Shown: positions 23,217 through 36,121, numbered from the stretch's first letter. The stretch is DNA of 64,000 bases from Pyropia haitanensis (GCA_008729055.1 SDUX01000003.1:248001-312000); one strand, 5' to 3'. Numbers and translations: made by a program. The notes: a model not told the origin generated them from the sequence alone.

Positions 23217-25483
23217 GGCGATATTTGTACGCAGAACGAGGGACAAGGCGCGGGCGGATGTCAGGGGAGGAGAAGGAAGAGAAAAGCGGGACGACACCGG
23301 CGTGGCGGCACAGCCTACGCTCAGGTGGTGGGAAACCCCGCCAGGCTCGGGCATGAACGAGCGTACGCACAAGGAGGTCGGTGCAGCAATAGGAGCAGGG
23401 AGACGACCACGTCCAAGAGCCGCAAGGCCCAAGAGCCTTGCGATGCGGACCTCGCAGATACTGCCACGGACCGCACGTGTACTCCACAAACAGGTCGGGT
23501 GGCCGTCACGGTGGGCACGGTCGCCACACCACCGAGATGTCCAGCGTGTTGTCAGTGCAGAGGTGATACGCACCAAAGGCGGACATTTTCACGGAGCCAG
23601 CTGACGACAGTGGGCACCAAGGGGGGGTGCCGAGTGACAGCGCGCCGGCCGAGTCCGGGTGCTGGGCTCCGCTCGGGCCAAGTTTGTCGGGGAAGGGGTC
23701 GGGGACGGGCGCGTCACCCCCCCCCCCCCCTCGGACCACGGGGTGTATGCCGACGAAGGGACGCTGAGCGGCTGACAAATGATCGCTCAGATTTTCTTTA
23801 CTATGACATATTTCACTTGTAATTTTGAATGTTGTTGCGAAGCCTTTGTCATCCTTAATGAAAAGTAGTGCCAAATCGTGGTTCATGAGTCCCCAATATT
23901 ACAGTAGGCTGGTCGGGGAGTCAAGGGGCAGAGGGGACACGGTGAATCACCCGCCGACGAGTTCCGCCGTGGCGGCCTCTGAAAACACGCGCGCCGCGAC
24001 TGTCAGGCCGCTCGAGGGGGGTGCAGATACGGGTGGCGCGGGACTGCAGGGCGGGTGGAGCAGCGGCGGCTACCCCGCTGTGAGTCCCTGCCACCTTGTC
24101 CAGCCGCTCAGCGCCGTCGCGACGCCCACGTTGTCCGTGATAGGACCCCTTCCATCGCCTGCCCCCGACCTGGCGACGTTCCAATCCCCCTACACGAGGC
24201 AGCTTGCCCGACGTTGGCAGCCGACGGCTTTGGAGCCGGCGAGAGGGCCAGCGGCTTGGCCATTTGCTGAACAGGAGGTACGGGTGCCGCCTGGTTTGGG
24301 ACTGCCACCAAGGTCTGAACAGTACATTCAAAGGAGCGCAACCGTTAGAGCATCCTGGAAGAGAGCTCTACCATCGCGGCGACAATTTAGGCACGCAGAA
24401 GAATACAAGCTGGGGTGCTCTGGATCTTGCTTCCCCTCGCCTGTTCGTCACGAAGGTCTCATCGTGCTGAGCCACTTCATGGGTCGTCTGCTTCACGAGA
24501 GCCGTGCGACCCAACGGAAAGCACTGCTGAGAAGGGCGGTTTCAACACCAAGAATGGTGGTTGCACATTCGCGGCAAGAAACCACACGAAGGGGACCCAC
24601 ACTACGGACATGTGAAATTGCTCAACGGAATGGAACCACCTTGGCAGGCCCGCACGCGCAGAGCGGGCTTCACGGACCGGTATCCCCGGTGTCTTGTTTC
24701 TTTGCCACTGGTGACGCGGATGTCCTGCGCCGCTGTGCGGCCACTTGCATGGTCAGCCGTTCACAAAAAGTACGGTTACGTTTCAGATGTGGTTCCCAGT
24801 GAGCGAAACCTGTTGGGACTTTCGCAGGCCTCATGCGACTTTGATCAGTGCGTCTCGGGCAGATGCGTCGGCGCGCACTTTTCTGGTCTGATCGTACTGC
24901 TTGACAAGACATTGTCGTCACCATCAGCCCGTGCAACCTGCGTATGAGGTGCATGCAAGCATCGCATATGCCTGACATAGTATGGAGTGCACAGTCAGTG
25001 CGGCGGAGAAGCCGAGGTCACGACTTTTTTGTCAGTCAGTTGCCGTCTCCGAAAGAGGTTTGTTAAATATATTTGGGGAGGCGATGCAAGGAGTTTTATA
25101 CTGTTTTAGGTGTTGTGCGCCCTTGTGTGATGGCAGTTCACTTATCAATCAAAATTATGGGTACACCAAAAAAATTTGCTCTTGTTTTCGAATGCCTTTC
25201 AAGTTGCATCACCTCAGGCGCGGCGGGACGCCGACTATCCATCAGTCCATCTCTTGACGCCCCGTGAGTCCATCGTACGCATTTCCGCCCCCCTCTGCCG
25301 CACCGCACGCGGCCGGTGGCGCCAGGCGGCGCATTTCCGCCCCTCTGTGCCTACGACGCGCCCCAGCAGTCCATCATCGTCCTACGAACAACCCCCTCCG
25401 TCCTCTGTTCTTTCCCCAACTGGTCCTAAAGGCTCTCAGCCTCGAGGTCGCGCAGGGCCGGTGCACAGCCCGACCCACCGAAA
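23217..25483. other. Intergenic region with AT-rich patches; one weak open frame
   Basis: This 2.3-kb region has lower GC than the genes, with clear AT-rich patches at 23770-23910 and 25040-25200. A plus-strand frame is open from about 23858 to 24802. It lacks the G/C third-position bias of the neighbouring genes in its second half and matches no family I know, so it is not called. The right end (25200-25483) should be the 3' UTR of the C2H2 gene. Confidence 0.4.
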
Positions 25484-28400
25484 CTACCTCGGCAGCTGGT
25501 CCAGCGTCCGATCCTCACTATCTATGACCTCGTCCTCGGCGTGCCCGTCATTGGCGACGTCTCTTTGCCGACCCTGGCCGCTTGTGTCCAGCTCCTCGGC
25601 CGCAGAGACGCCGCCGCCGCCGCCGCCGACGCCGTCGCCGCCAGCCCCACCGCCGCCAGCTCCACCGACGCTCGCGCCACCGACGCCAGCTCCACCGACG
25701 CCGGCGCCACCGACGCCAGCTCCACCGCCGCCAGTCCCGTCGACACCGCTGCCGCCGAGGGTACTGATCAGCCCACCGCCGCTGCCAGCGCCCGCTGCCT
25801 CTGCACCCCCCGCAGGTCCACCTAAGAGGCCGCCGACGCTGTCGCCAGCTCCCCACCCACCCGTTCCAAAGCCACGGCCCGGGGGTATGCGGGCGCCCGC
25901 AGACGCTGCACGCCGAGTGCCCCGCTGGTGGGTGAGCAAGTGCTTCTTCCAGTCGCACTTTTGGCCGAACCGCTGCTCGCAGGACGGGTAGGGGCAGGAA
26001 AAGGGACGCTGCTTCAGGTGAACAAGGCGCGTGTGCTTGTTCCTGTTTCGGGCAGAGTCGGGGGGGAACGGCAAGACAGCAGCAGAATAGCAGACAGACG
26101 AGAGCGCGAGAAATAGATGGGTGTCAGAAATCGTCGTACGGGAGTGCAGAGGAGGCCCCCAAATCAGGAGACGGGCAACAGACTGGCTGTACAAGCAGCA
26201 GGTCGTCGATGACACGCGGTCCGCACCTCCACATAACAGCAGTGACGGCCACCTGCGCTTGCGGCATCCCCTCCCCAAAACGTACAGGTCGCTCCGTCGG
26301 CCAAAGCGGGCAGCGCATCGGGTACACCAGTGTGGTTTCTCCTTGAGGTGTACCGCAGAGATGTGCTTCTCTTGGTGAGCGCGCTGCCGAAATGTCGCGT
26401 CGCAAATAGAGCACGAGAAGGGGCGGGCGGGCTTCTCAACGCCACCCCCTCGGGGGCGGCCAGACCCAAGGCTCGTCGACGGGCTTCCCTGTGCGCGACT
26501 CGGAATGGGGTCAGGCAGGAACCGCGCGGTTGGCAGGGGGAGGACGCACCAGCCAATCCAGAGGACAAACCGGCAAAGACACCACAGGACAGTGAGTGAG
26601 GGGACGGGGGGGGGGGGTTCCAGGGCAGCACGAAACCATGGAGAGCTGGGCTCGGGGAACAGTCAGAGGGGCGTCAGACACGGCTGTGAGTCATCAAAGA
26701 CGCAGGCGGCGAGCGCAAAAAGACTGGCGCCCCTGCTGCGGACATGCTGACAACCCGGGAGTCAGACCCGCACAGAGTGCATCCCATCTATCCGCACTTG
26801 GATGCATCCCGGCGATGTGGACCAATCATGCATTCCCACCCCACCCGTGCCACATCGCCCAGTACACTTGAGGCCTGCCAGTCCCCTCTTCCAGGTGACG
26901 TGCACCACTGTGTCCAATTCGCCACCCCCTCCCGAGCTCGCCACGGCTCTCTCGCAGCCGCCCACCGACCCATCACCCCACCCACCACCCCGCCCGCCCT
27001 CCCACAGATAACCGGCCACAACGTCACCACCCCAGACCGCTCAACGTACCGAGAGCAGCTGTGGCAGGTGACCGCCCTCCGCCAACGCCACACTCAACTG
27101 CGGCCAGCCACCCCCACGCCCCCCCCCCCCCGCCCCCCCGCCGGCACCAGCACCGTTATGGCCGCCGCTGGCACCCATCGAGAGGGACCTACCAGGCGAT
27201 GCAGGTCGCCGCGGCGACGCGAACGACGGCCCTGCCATCGACGAGTGGGGACGGTCTGCTGACAGCGCGCGGCGCATGCCGAGGCCCCTGCCACCGCCGG
27301 GTCCTCTGCTGCTGCCATCGCCGCCATCGCCGACGTCGGCAGAGTCGTGGCGGCCGCTGTCGACGCCCCACCCCCGGCCATCGACTCCGCCGCCGCCACC
27401 ACTACCACCACCGACACCGTATCCTATCAACGGCGGCAGCATCGACAGTGACGGTGACGGCTGCTGCCGCTGCAACGGCGTCGCACGTGATGCTGCTGCG
27501 TCGGTATCCCATTGGGGTGGCCGCCACGTCAGCGACTGCGGCGGGAGCGGCAATCTCGCTGCCGCGGAGGGGCCCAGACCAAAGAATGGCCCTGCTCCAC
27601 GTGTCGCGTGATGGGTCGGGGGGGGGGGGGGGGAGCCCTCAACGCCGACGGCCGCGCCGCTGTCGAGGGAGCTGGGAACAGCTCCGTCCCGCCAGCGGGC
27701 GCAGACGGTACCAACGGCGACACGCGGCTCGCCGCCGAGCGATGTTCACCGCCGCCAATCGCACCGCTTGCCTGCGTTGGAAGCCCCTCCCCCCCCCCAC
27801 CCCCCCCCCGTGCCACTCCCCGATGCGGTGCAAAGACGTCGTCCTCACCCAGCCGGCGTGGAGACACACCCTCGCTCTCCACCGGCATGGTAAGCGACGG
27901 CCCTCCCGGCAGCCACCCCGGCGGTCGCCCAGGCTGGGCAGTGAAGAGTCGCGGTGCAACCGGCCGCAAGGGGATGGGCATCGTCGTGGGCGCGCCCAGC
28001 TGACGTAATTCGGGTCTTCCGCTGCTGCCGTCATTTGTCCACGAGGACGCTGCGGGGGGGGGCGGGGAGTCCCGCATGGGCGCAAACGGCGACGGTGGTT
28101 GGTAAGGTGCGCCGCGGCTGGCGGCAGATGTGCCTCCCACGGGGGTACCGCCCCCGCCGCTAGGCGATACGGCAGACAATGCAGCGACCGGGGGGTGCCA
28201 ACTGGCGAGGGCGGACGGATGGAGGGGCGGGACTCTTCGAGGCGGTGGTGGTGGCGGCGGCGGCGGCTGTAGCAGCGGCGGCGGCGGCGGCGGCGGCGGC
28301 AGCGGCAGCGGCGGCGGCGGCGGCGGCTGCTGCACCAAACCCAAGGGCGGACGTACTGCCACCGCGGGAGAGGCCCATGCCATGGGCTGGGACAGTGGTG

Positions 28401-28944
28401 GCGCGGAAAGGGCCAGCGGAGGATGGGATGCCCAGACGGCGGCGGATGCATCGGCGGGGACACGCCTGAGCGGTCGCGCCGGCGAACCAGACGCATGTGG
28501 TGGGACGTGTGGAGAAGTACGCGTGACCAGCAGCAGCGGCTCCTCGCCACCCGCGCTTGTGGCGGGAGCTGCCGCAGAGGCCGAGCCGGCGGTGGAAGGG
28601 CTGTTGGTACCTCGCGGCGAGCCGGTCGGCTTTGATGTGTGGGACGGTGCCGCGACCGCCGCACCACGGCCCACATCCATGCTACACAGCAAGAAATCGA
28701 TGGCGTGCTTGCCACCACCACCACCATCACTGCCGACGGTAGCACCAGGTCTTTGCCTTCTCCGGCCCTCTTCGTCGCCCACGGGGCCGCTGCTACCACC
28801 ATCTCCTCTGCTCCTGGAAGGCTCCCTTCCACTGCTGCTCTCGTCACCGCTGCCGTCGGCACTGCGGCTCTGGCCGCCGACGCCTTCCGTGCCGGTCCCA
28901 GCCGCTGGTGCAACGCCATCTCCTTCCCCTGGTTGTCCATCCAT
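25484..28944 (-). CDS. C2H2 zinc-finger protein, three tandem fingers (two introns, one frame break)
   Basis: This is a probable DNA-binding protein. Exon 1 (28944-27050) starts at ATG 28944 (MDGQPGEGDG) and encodes about 630 residues of Pro/Ser/Gly-rich disordered sequence. It needs one added base in the C run at 27617-27632 to stay open. Its GTACGT donor at 27049 is phase 0. Exon 2 (26488-26286) follows a GCACAG acceptor and encodes finger 1 (CSICDATF, then H-x4-H) and the start of finger 2 (CTRCAARFGRRSD). The second intron (26285-26043, GTACGT...ACAG) splits finger 2. The join restores C-x2-C-x12-H-x4-H exactly. Exon 3 completes finger 2 and gives finger 3 (CPYPSCEQRF...H-x3-H) and a Gly/Val/Ala tail. 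The linkers HLKEKPHW and HLKQRPFS fit tandem fingers. Total about 885 residues. The fingers and their intron are secure; the first intron's acceptor is the likeliest of several. Confidence 0.75.
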
Positions 28945-30802
28945 GGCCGACTCCAACGTGACGGCGGCCGTGGACACCCCCGTAGCGTGCACTCCCCCCT
29001 CCGAGCGGCTCGCATGTATCGGGAACGGAACAGTACGGGAGAAGGGGTGGTGAGATCCCAATGGGAGACGACGGCCAGGTGCGGCGGCTACTGCCACAAG
29101 CACCCGCACGCTGTCTCCTGGGACCGCCCCTCCCCCCCCCCCCCCCCCCTCCAAGGACCTTGCGGCTCTCAGCCTCGGCACCGCCACCCACCTTGCGTCA
29201 CCTCCGCTCTCTCACGTCAAAAACCGCACTTCTGCCAGCACCCAATCCCCGCCAGGGAGGCACGGGGGCGATCAAGGAGCTGCCCGGCGAGGTGTGGGGG
29301 ACGACGCGCACGATCTGCAGGGACGTGCGTGCGCCCCTACGCCGTCCCCCTCTCGTCACACACGGGGCCGCGCCACTCCTCCTTCTCCTGCCCGATGTCG
29401 CCGACGTACCCGCTCCCGTCACACGGAATGCCAGCAGCAAGGCGAGCGGCGCACCAACGGCGTCTGGGTGTCCCTGCCGCGGTGCGGAGCTAGCAGGAGA
29501 CCAGCAGGGGTCCAACAGGGAAGCGGGCGACAGACCACCCGAGCGGGACCGAGGAGGAACACGGTGGTGCCGGCCACGACTCGGAGGCGCTCCGACTGAT
29601 GCCGACGATCGATAGCACGGGCGGCGGCGTCAATAGCCTCGCTCCCCCCGGCCGCCGGGGGCCACGCCCAACCGCCGCTGCTCCCGATCCTGCCACCCAC
29701 CACCTGAACTCACTCTCGCGCCTCCCCCACCCCCTCGCGTCCCGTTCGTGCTTGGAAGCCCGCCAGCCTCCGCCACCCCCTCCCCCCCTGCTCCCACCGT
29801 CCCCGTGCCCGTGGCCAATCCTGCGCACCCGCACCACGTGCCAGGGGAATGTCGAGCCGCCGTCGGCGGCCTCGTCTCTCACGTTGATGCCAGGTGGATA
29901 CCGCACATGGTTCCCCGTGCCAATTCAAACGGCCGCCAGGCGGTCGAGAGTGGGCACGATACGCAGCGGGGGCCGCCGCCGGACCGCGGTCCCGGTGAGG
30001 ACTGAGATGGCAGGTGGGACGGATGAAAGAGCAGGTCCAGTTGCTGACCTGCGCGCACGCCGTCGAAACACCCCGAGCACCGTGCTCTCACCTCACTTGC
30101 TGGCCCCCTCCACGCTGCGCTGCCCCTCCCTCCTCTGGGCACCGGAAGCCCACGAGTCAGCACCGCAAAAAGCACGGCTACCGTCTCGCTCACAGACGGA
30201 CGTTTCCTCCCCCCCCACCTCGCGGGTCTCGCCGCGCCCAGCCCTCACAACCCACAAACCACTCACTGCACCACAGCACACCCCAATCAACCGAACCCAC
30301 TGTGCTCCCGATGGACTGTGCGCACACCTCCCTCCCGTCTTTGATGACACCAATGACGATGGCGCGGGGTGGGGACCGACGACAGAGAACGCTGGCTAGA
30401 GCCCTACAAACTGCATGCACATGCGGCAAGACGGCGACACCACCGCACACGTCAGCGTCGGCGGGGAGGCTAAGCTCGTGCTTGGCTTCCCGCGGGGCCG
30501 GCCGAGCCCAACCGGCCACCCACTGCTGACGAGCCACCAGCACACGGCGAACACCTCCCTCACAGCCGCGCCACAGAGCACCGCGGTCCCTGCAGTCGGC
30601 CCGGGCCACAACCTGCTGCGCGCAATCGTGTCGCGCTGGCGCGGCGTCTGCCCCGGTTGACAGCCGTGGCCGCGCCGCGTGTTGCACCGCAGCCGCCGGC
30701 GGGTGCCCGCCTGTGTCGCAGGCGGCACAACCTGCGGCGATTCTACACGCACGCCGCCCCCTGCTGCCGCCTCTTGTGGGCTAGCTGACAGCCTACGTCA
30801 TA

Positions 30803-30823
30803 GGGGGCCTCCCATAGGCCCCC
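30803..30823. repeat. Perfect 8-bp inverted repeat with 5-base loop
   Basis: GGGGGCCT and AGGCCCCC flank the loop CCCAT. It would form a stable hairpin on either strand. Nothing else nearby suggests a terminator, tRNA or transposon end. Confidence 0.7.
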
Positions 30824-32845
30824 GCAGCATCGCTTCGGGGCCGCGCCACCCGGCTCACCGAGAGAGGCTGCCACTGAGTGGAGGAAAGAGGGCAGACGCG
30901 GGCACCACATGCAGGGCCAAAAGCACGAAAGGAGACCGAACAAAGCGGGCTGGGGGAGGGAACTTTGGCGGGTGGAGGCAGGACTCTGAGGCTGGGCAAG
31001 GCTTCTGTTCCCTCCGTCCCAGGCGCACCTCATAGCTCGAGACAGATAGGCCAGGAGGCCATGCACGGTCGCTGTCGAGCGCAGAGCCCTGCGTCGGCCG
31101 GGCCCGTCCGCCCCCCCACCCGTCTCCCATTAGACAGCGCACTCGCACCTCGATCCCGGCAGGACTGTCGACTCGCGCCGGTGCCTCTCACCTCTCACGT
31201 CCTCTCTGTCGCGGACGACCAAAGGATACGGCGGTACGCCGCAACGGCTGTTCGGAGGTTGCCGGCGATGCCCACGAGTCACCCACTCACCCATTCAGTG
31301 GCGCGTGCCGCGGGCAGGACTCGGAGGGGGCTCGCGCCGGCCGCCCGGGCGGGTTGGTGGACTCCTTTCACCGAAGGGATTTACAGTACATAGGAGGGAG
31401 GCGGCCTCGGGGCCGGGACTGACAAGGGTCCAGGTGCACTCACCAACCATTGGCCAAGCCGTGTTCTCTGCCTCAATCGTGGCCACTCGCGGCTGTCAAC
31501 GGTCGATCGAGGGCGCCGTCATCGCTCAGTGACCGCCACCAACCTCTCGCTGTGTGGGTACGCGTGGAACCCACGGCCTTTGATAGGCAATTCAGGGCCA
31601 TCGAGCAGCACGAGACGAGACGTGTCACGGCCAATCGGTTGACCCATCGCCACCGTGGCCCGTCGACGTCTGGTGACGTCCCGACCAGGCCTCTCGACAA
31701 GTGAGGGGACCCCCAACCGACCGAGTTCAGATACGCTCAATCTTAGGCTTGCCTGATCCAGGGAGGTGCGTGGATCTGGAAGGCGGGCGAGGCAGGACAG
31801 AGGGGAGGAGTGGTGGGACAGGGCGCACGGCAGAGCGAGGTGTGACGAAAGGACAGACTTGGTGCCAGTGGGTCCCACGCGCACATCTCAGAAAACCGAA
31901 AAAACTGGCACCCATGTGGTTTCGAATAAATGAATGAAAGTGTGCTCGTGTGCTGCCCGTTGCCGGTGAGAGGTTTCACATCGTCGTACGGATGTGTCGC
32001 TCGACAACCCTGTCGACTCCGCCTCAGAGAGGGAGGGTTCTCATACATACGAGGGTCGCCAAAGCTCAAGGGACACACGCGATCCGTTACCACTTGACCC
32101 GTGCTGGACTGCCCCTGCAAGGATCAGTGTCCATGGACAAAATGTGTGGCCCTGCAGCCTGCCGACGGCTCTTGGCGGAGCACCACAGAGCAGGCCGACA
32201 GTCTGTCCATGAACAGTCAAGCACCCTTCTGAACGACCGTACGCTGCGATCCTGCTGTACTCTCCATGGGTCACTCATGTTTACCGAAACTTACACCTCT
32301 GACCTCGGCTCATGAGGACAACAGCATTGGGCTTCAGGATCACGAGATGCATGGGGGCAACAGCGCACCGCGGAAAAGCTCGCAGTGTGCGGCGTTTTGC
32401 AAGCGTCTGCTGGTGAGGTCTCAGCAAGTCTCGACAACACAGCCAGGAGGCGCCGGCCAGAGCAGGCGGTGTCGTCGACGTGGGACACCCAGGGACTGAC
32501 CACAGCTAAACGAACTGAAGTGGACGAATTCGACGGTGCAATAGCCGCCACCACCGACAACGTCCACAATCCCAGTGCTTGTGAGCTCTGCAAGTTCTAT
32601 GCGGGCCGGTCCCGCAGGGATGTGTCCTGTCTTGTGCTGCCAACACCTTCTGAGCCCAGCGTAGCTGTTTGCTGGTTGTGGGTGATGGCCTTTCTGCGGA
32701 CCACCAGGTCGGCATGGTCGTAGATGAGAGAGGTGCCAGTTGTACACGAACATGAAACGAACCAATCAATACAAATTAGGTCGGAGATTAAGAAAATTAA
32801 TCACATGCAAGGCCTCTGCCAATGAACCTCACCACGGGACCACAA

Positions 32846-32875
32846 TTTATCAGTGTTTCCCGAACACTGGATAAA
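32846..32875. repeat. Imperfect inverted repeat, about 12-bp arms
   Basis: TTTATCAGTGTT faces AACACTGGATAAA with one bulged G and a five-base loop (TCCCG). It lies in an AT-rich patch of the gene-poor region. It could be a hairpin in a transcript or an element end, but no matching partner copy was noticed. Confidence 0.6.
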
Positions 32876-34958
32876 AAGGATACTGCCGCTTCCAGATTGC
32901 TTCTACTCCTGGAAGCAAGACGATGTGCACGCAAGCAAGGAACAACGGACAAACGAGCAGAGAGCTCTTCACCAGGGCCATTTTCTTGTCAGCGACGGTC
33001 TCAGAAAAGGGCGGGGACCACCACGATAGAAAGCAGATCCTTGCTGAATGGGGGGAGGGACAACACAGCTGCGCCACGCAGAAAGAGGCTTGTGGATGTG
33101 CGAAGAGCGACACAGCCGCGCGCAAGTGCATGGTGCGGGGGGAGGGCACCATCGCATTCTGAGGAAGTGCGCGCAGGTGCGTGGTGAGGGAAGAAGGGGC
33201 AGCCGCGGCAAGAGGGAAATGACAAGGCAGTCGCGGGCGGAAGTCCAGGTGTTGACAGTGATCGCCTCTGTCCGGCATGGATGCTGTTCTGAGTGACAAT
33301 GCGCAAGCAACAAAAAACGATGTCCTCGCAACAAAGACACAACTCCTTGATCTCCCTCGACTGAAAAACAAGTACATGACGTCGTGCTCTGATTAAAAGG
33401 ACTAAAGAAAGCAGCAATACACACGTTGAGACATCACTCAGGGGAGGATCAAGCTGCACACCAACAGTCGGTGCTCTCTGTGTGCGTCGGCATGATCTGC
33501 TGGTGAGAATCGCGAGCCTGGCGCGACATCTCGAGACACCATCCACGTCGCCAGTTGTCGCCAGGCAACAATGCCTTGATCAGACCAAGACGGCGCCCAA
33601 TGGTGCGAAGCCTGGCATGTGGCAACATGACAACGACGATGCCTTGTGTCCTGAACAAAAAGTGCCCAACTCGAGATCACATCGTGTCGTCAGAGAAGAC
33701 GCAAGGATGTTCACACGCTGCAGCCACAGCCGTGGGCGCGTGGTGAAGATACCTCACGCCAAGCGCTGGTGATGGCGTCGATCACCCGTCGACATGATTT
33801 CCCCAAGAGGAGAGAGGAGGGGGAGCGCGGCTCATCCGGGTAGGGAGCGCAGGAGGAAGGAGCGGGGTTGGGGTTGTCTGAAGGAGAGGCACAGGTGCAA
33901 CCTTGGGTAGCCAAGCTCCCGGCTCCCACACTTGTGGCAGTCGGTTCTCAGCCCTCGGACGAGGTTCGAGACAATCTCTTTGAGCGGCTGACCGGGCACG
34001 GTCATTTTGGCCGGGTGACTGCCTGGGAGAGCTTTTCTTTGTGCTGGAACTCAGCCGTGGCCGCGAGTGGGGTGCACCAGTTGAGGCCATTGCTGTACAA
34101 CAAACAGGCGGTGATGCTGGACAGCCGGCAGATAGCCCTGTGTGGTGTCAGAGCGGTGATGGTCCTCAGCCAGTCCTTTGTGGTGCGGTAGATCCTCGAG
34201 CCAAATTCAAAATGGTAGGGTCATGTGCGAGCGCGCTCGGTCTCGCGCCACTATCCCTGCCGGCCACACGACTGATGAGCACGGGATAGACTTGAGCACA
34301 GACAGACACAGACTAAGTGATTGCACTTCCTGAAATGTTCCGGCAACATAACTGTTTATTCACGTTGGACCGCTGATCCAGCATCTGGAATTAAGCACCA
34401 TGTAATGGGAATTTAGTGCTTTCAAATTCAACGACTGGAGGTCGGCCGCGCGACGCTCGGCCTCGTTCTCGCGCTCTCCCCGCGCACCATCGAAGCCGGC
34501 GTTTTCGTCGGCCTGGTTACTGTTGGTCATCACATGCGGCCGCACGCCATGCGTCGGCATGACCAAAAACGGCACGCGTAGGAGCGACCCTGCGGCTGTA
34601 GCGCAGCTGGGCGTTGCTTATGGCGTTATCGCCCGGCGACGAAATTGCACCCCCATCCGACGAGAGGCATGGCTGCCGTAGGTCAGTCTGCTCCTCGACC
34701 TGCATTCCGCGTTGTCACTGAGGTACCCGACTGAGCGCCGTGAGCAGGCCGCCGGGCACATATGCTCTCTCTGTTCTTGGCGTTTTGTTCCCTTCATTGC
34801 TGTCAGGCTGAAGCGCGCCTTGGCGTTCTTGGTTCTTCTGTCGTCGTCCTGACCACGCCGGTTGCGGCACACATCCCACCCTTCCCCGCCTTGCCCTCAT
34901 CGTCCTTCCCGTCGTTCACTCCTCCCCGTCCCCGGCGTCAAGTTGCTTGATTGCCGCG

Positions 34959-35594
34959 ATGATGGGGTGTGGCCGCTCGCGCAGCAGCCTGTGCCTCGCC
35001 ACGCCTGCCGCCTTGGCAAGCTGTTGCCTTCTGTTGGTGACCCTGCTGGGCGTGGCCATCGCCGCGCCAGCTCTGGTCCCCCCCACGGCACCCCCCCCTG
35101 CACCCGTGGCATCGGTTCCGGTGCAAACCTCCCCACCTGGGTCGCCCGCTGAACCGCAGCTGTCGCTTGTGGGACGACTGGCACTGGCAAGAATGGCGAT
35201 AGTGGGGATGGCCAGCACGGCGGCCCACAGGGTGGTCGCCGTCAGCAACACCCGACTGGACCAGCTGTTTGCGCCCAAGGTGGAGCGGCCGGTGGCGGTC
35301 GCTGCTTTACGGGCCGGCGTTGCAGACGGTACCGACGGCGGGACGCCGGCTGGAGGCGCGACGGCAGCACCGGCGGGGGCCTCACCGGTTCCGCCCCCCT
35401 CGTCTGCAGCGGACGGCGCGGGGGCAGCGCCAAAGCGGGACCGTGTTGCAGACTGGGCGGCGGTGGCGCTGGTGGTACTCTTTACGGTTATGGCGTTGGG
35501 CATCTTGGCACCGATTGTGCGGAGCATGCGGGCACGTAAGGACCTATTGCCCGTGCGGACGGAAGAGTACATGGGCGGGGCTGTGATGCGGTGA
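34959..35594 (+). CDS. Small membrane protein with signal sequence and C-terminal helix, unknown family
   Basis: This 211-residue protein is unrecognised. ATG 34959 begins MMGCGRSRSSL, leading into a hydrophobic signal sequence (ALASCCLLLVTLLGVAIAAP). A Pro/Ala/Thr-rich segment, a short helical segment (LVGRLALARMAIVG) and another Pro/Ala-rich linker follow. A clear transmembrane helix (WAAVALVVLFTVMALGILAP) and a basic tail RSMRARKDLLP then end the protein. The predicted topology is type I, lumenal or extracellular N-terminus with a short cytosolic tail. Third positions are G/C-rich and the frame is clean, which supports it as real. A TTG at 34947 opens the frame four codons earlier but is unlikely as a start. 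No function is offered. Confidence 0.6.
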   Translation: MMGCGRSRSSLCLATPAALASCCLLLVTLLGVAIAAPALVPPTAPPPAPVASVPVQTSPPGSPAEPQLSLVGRLALARMAIVGMASTAAHRVVAVSNTRLDQLFAPKVERPVAVAALRAGVADGTDGGTPAGGATAAPAGASPVPPPSSAADGAGAAPKRDRVADWAAVALVVLFTVMALGILAPIVRSMRARKDLLPVRTEEYMGGAVMR

Positions 35595-36121
35595 ACTGAG
35601 TACACGAGTGGGTCGGTCATGCGGTGAGCTGAGGTAGCTGGAGTATATGACGTGGTGGAGTCGTGGACGAGGCGCGTGTAGTGCTGCTGCAGGCTATGGG
35701 TGAGTGGTTTAGACTTGCTGGGCCGTACTTGTGCTGCTGGAGATCACAGCCACCTCCGTGTTGCATGTTGACCGCCCCTGCCCACACGGCGTCACCGTGC
35801 GCCCCAAACGGGCAACCGGTTGCGACTGCTGAGACAGAGCCGCGACCAGGGCTGAGATACCCATAACGACTGGGTAGTGCAACCGCGGCTGAGCACGACG
35901 CTCGGTCAGGCTGTTCTGCATCTGCGCCTCTGACAGGACCAGCCACTGGATGCCGTTCCCAACACGAGCCCTGGGCAAACGTGCAAGACCAGGAAAGACA
36001 CAGGTGCGAGAACACGCACTGCCGCGTTTCCATGAAGCAACAAAAAGGACAAAATGCACACGTCGCGCCAGAGCAGCGAACAAAACAAAGATAGAATCGC
36101 AGCCAAGACAAGAGGACGAGG
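35595..36121. other. Convergent intergenic region before the HDAC gene
   Basis: Two genes end here. The near-repeat ATGCGGTGAACTGAG / ATGCGGTGAGCTGAG occurs at about 35586 and 35619, the first copy overlapping the upstream stop codon. No other feature is seen. Confidence 0.4.

Larger units (their letters stand above)
28945..34958. other. Gene-poor, lower-GC region of about 6 kb
   Basis: No gene is supported here. The first part (28945-30400) should hold the promoter of the C2H2 gene. From 30400 to 34950 the composition drops toward ordinary genomic GC, all open frames are short and overlap on both strands, and none has a domain or a codon bias like the neighbours. AT-rich patches occur at about 31905-31940, 32740-32880, 33290-33420 and 34310-34430. 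Two hairpin-forming inverted repeats (30803-30823 and 32846-32875) are listed separately. A decayed mobile element or a noncoding transcript is possible but unproven. No tRNA or 5S-like structure was found by eye. Confidence 0.45.

Noticed and set aside
23825..24802. Plus-strand open frame of about 325 codons in the spacer left of the C2H2 gene
   Set aside because: It is longer than chance would suggest for this composition, but it starts with TTG, has mixed third-position bias and shows no recognisable motif. It may deserve a transcript check.
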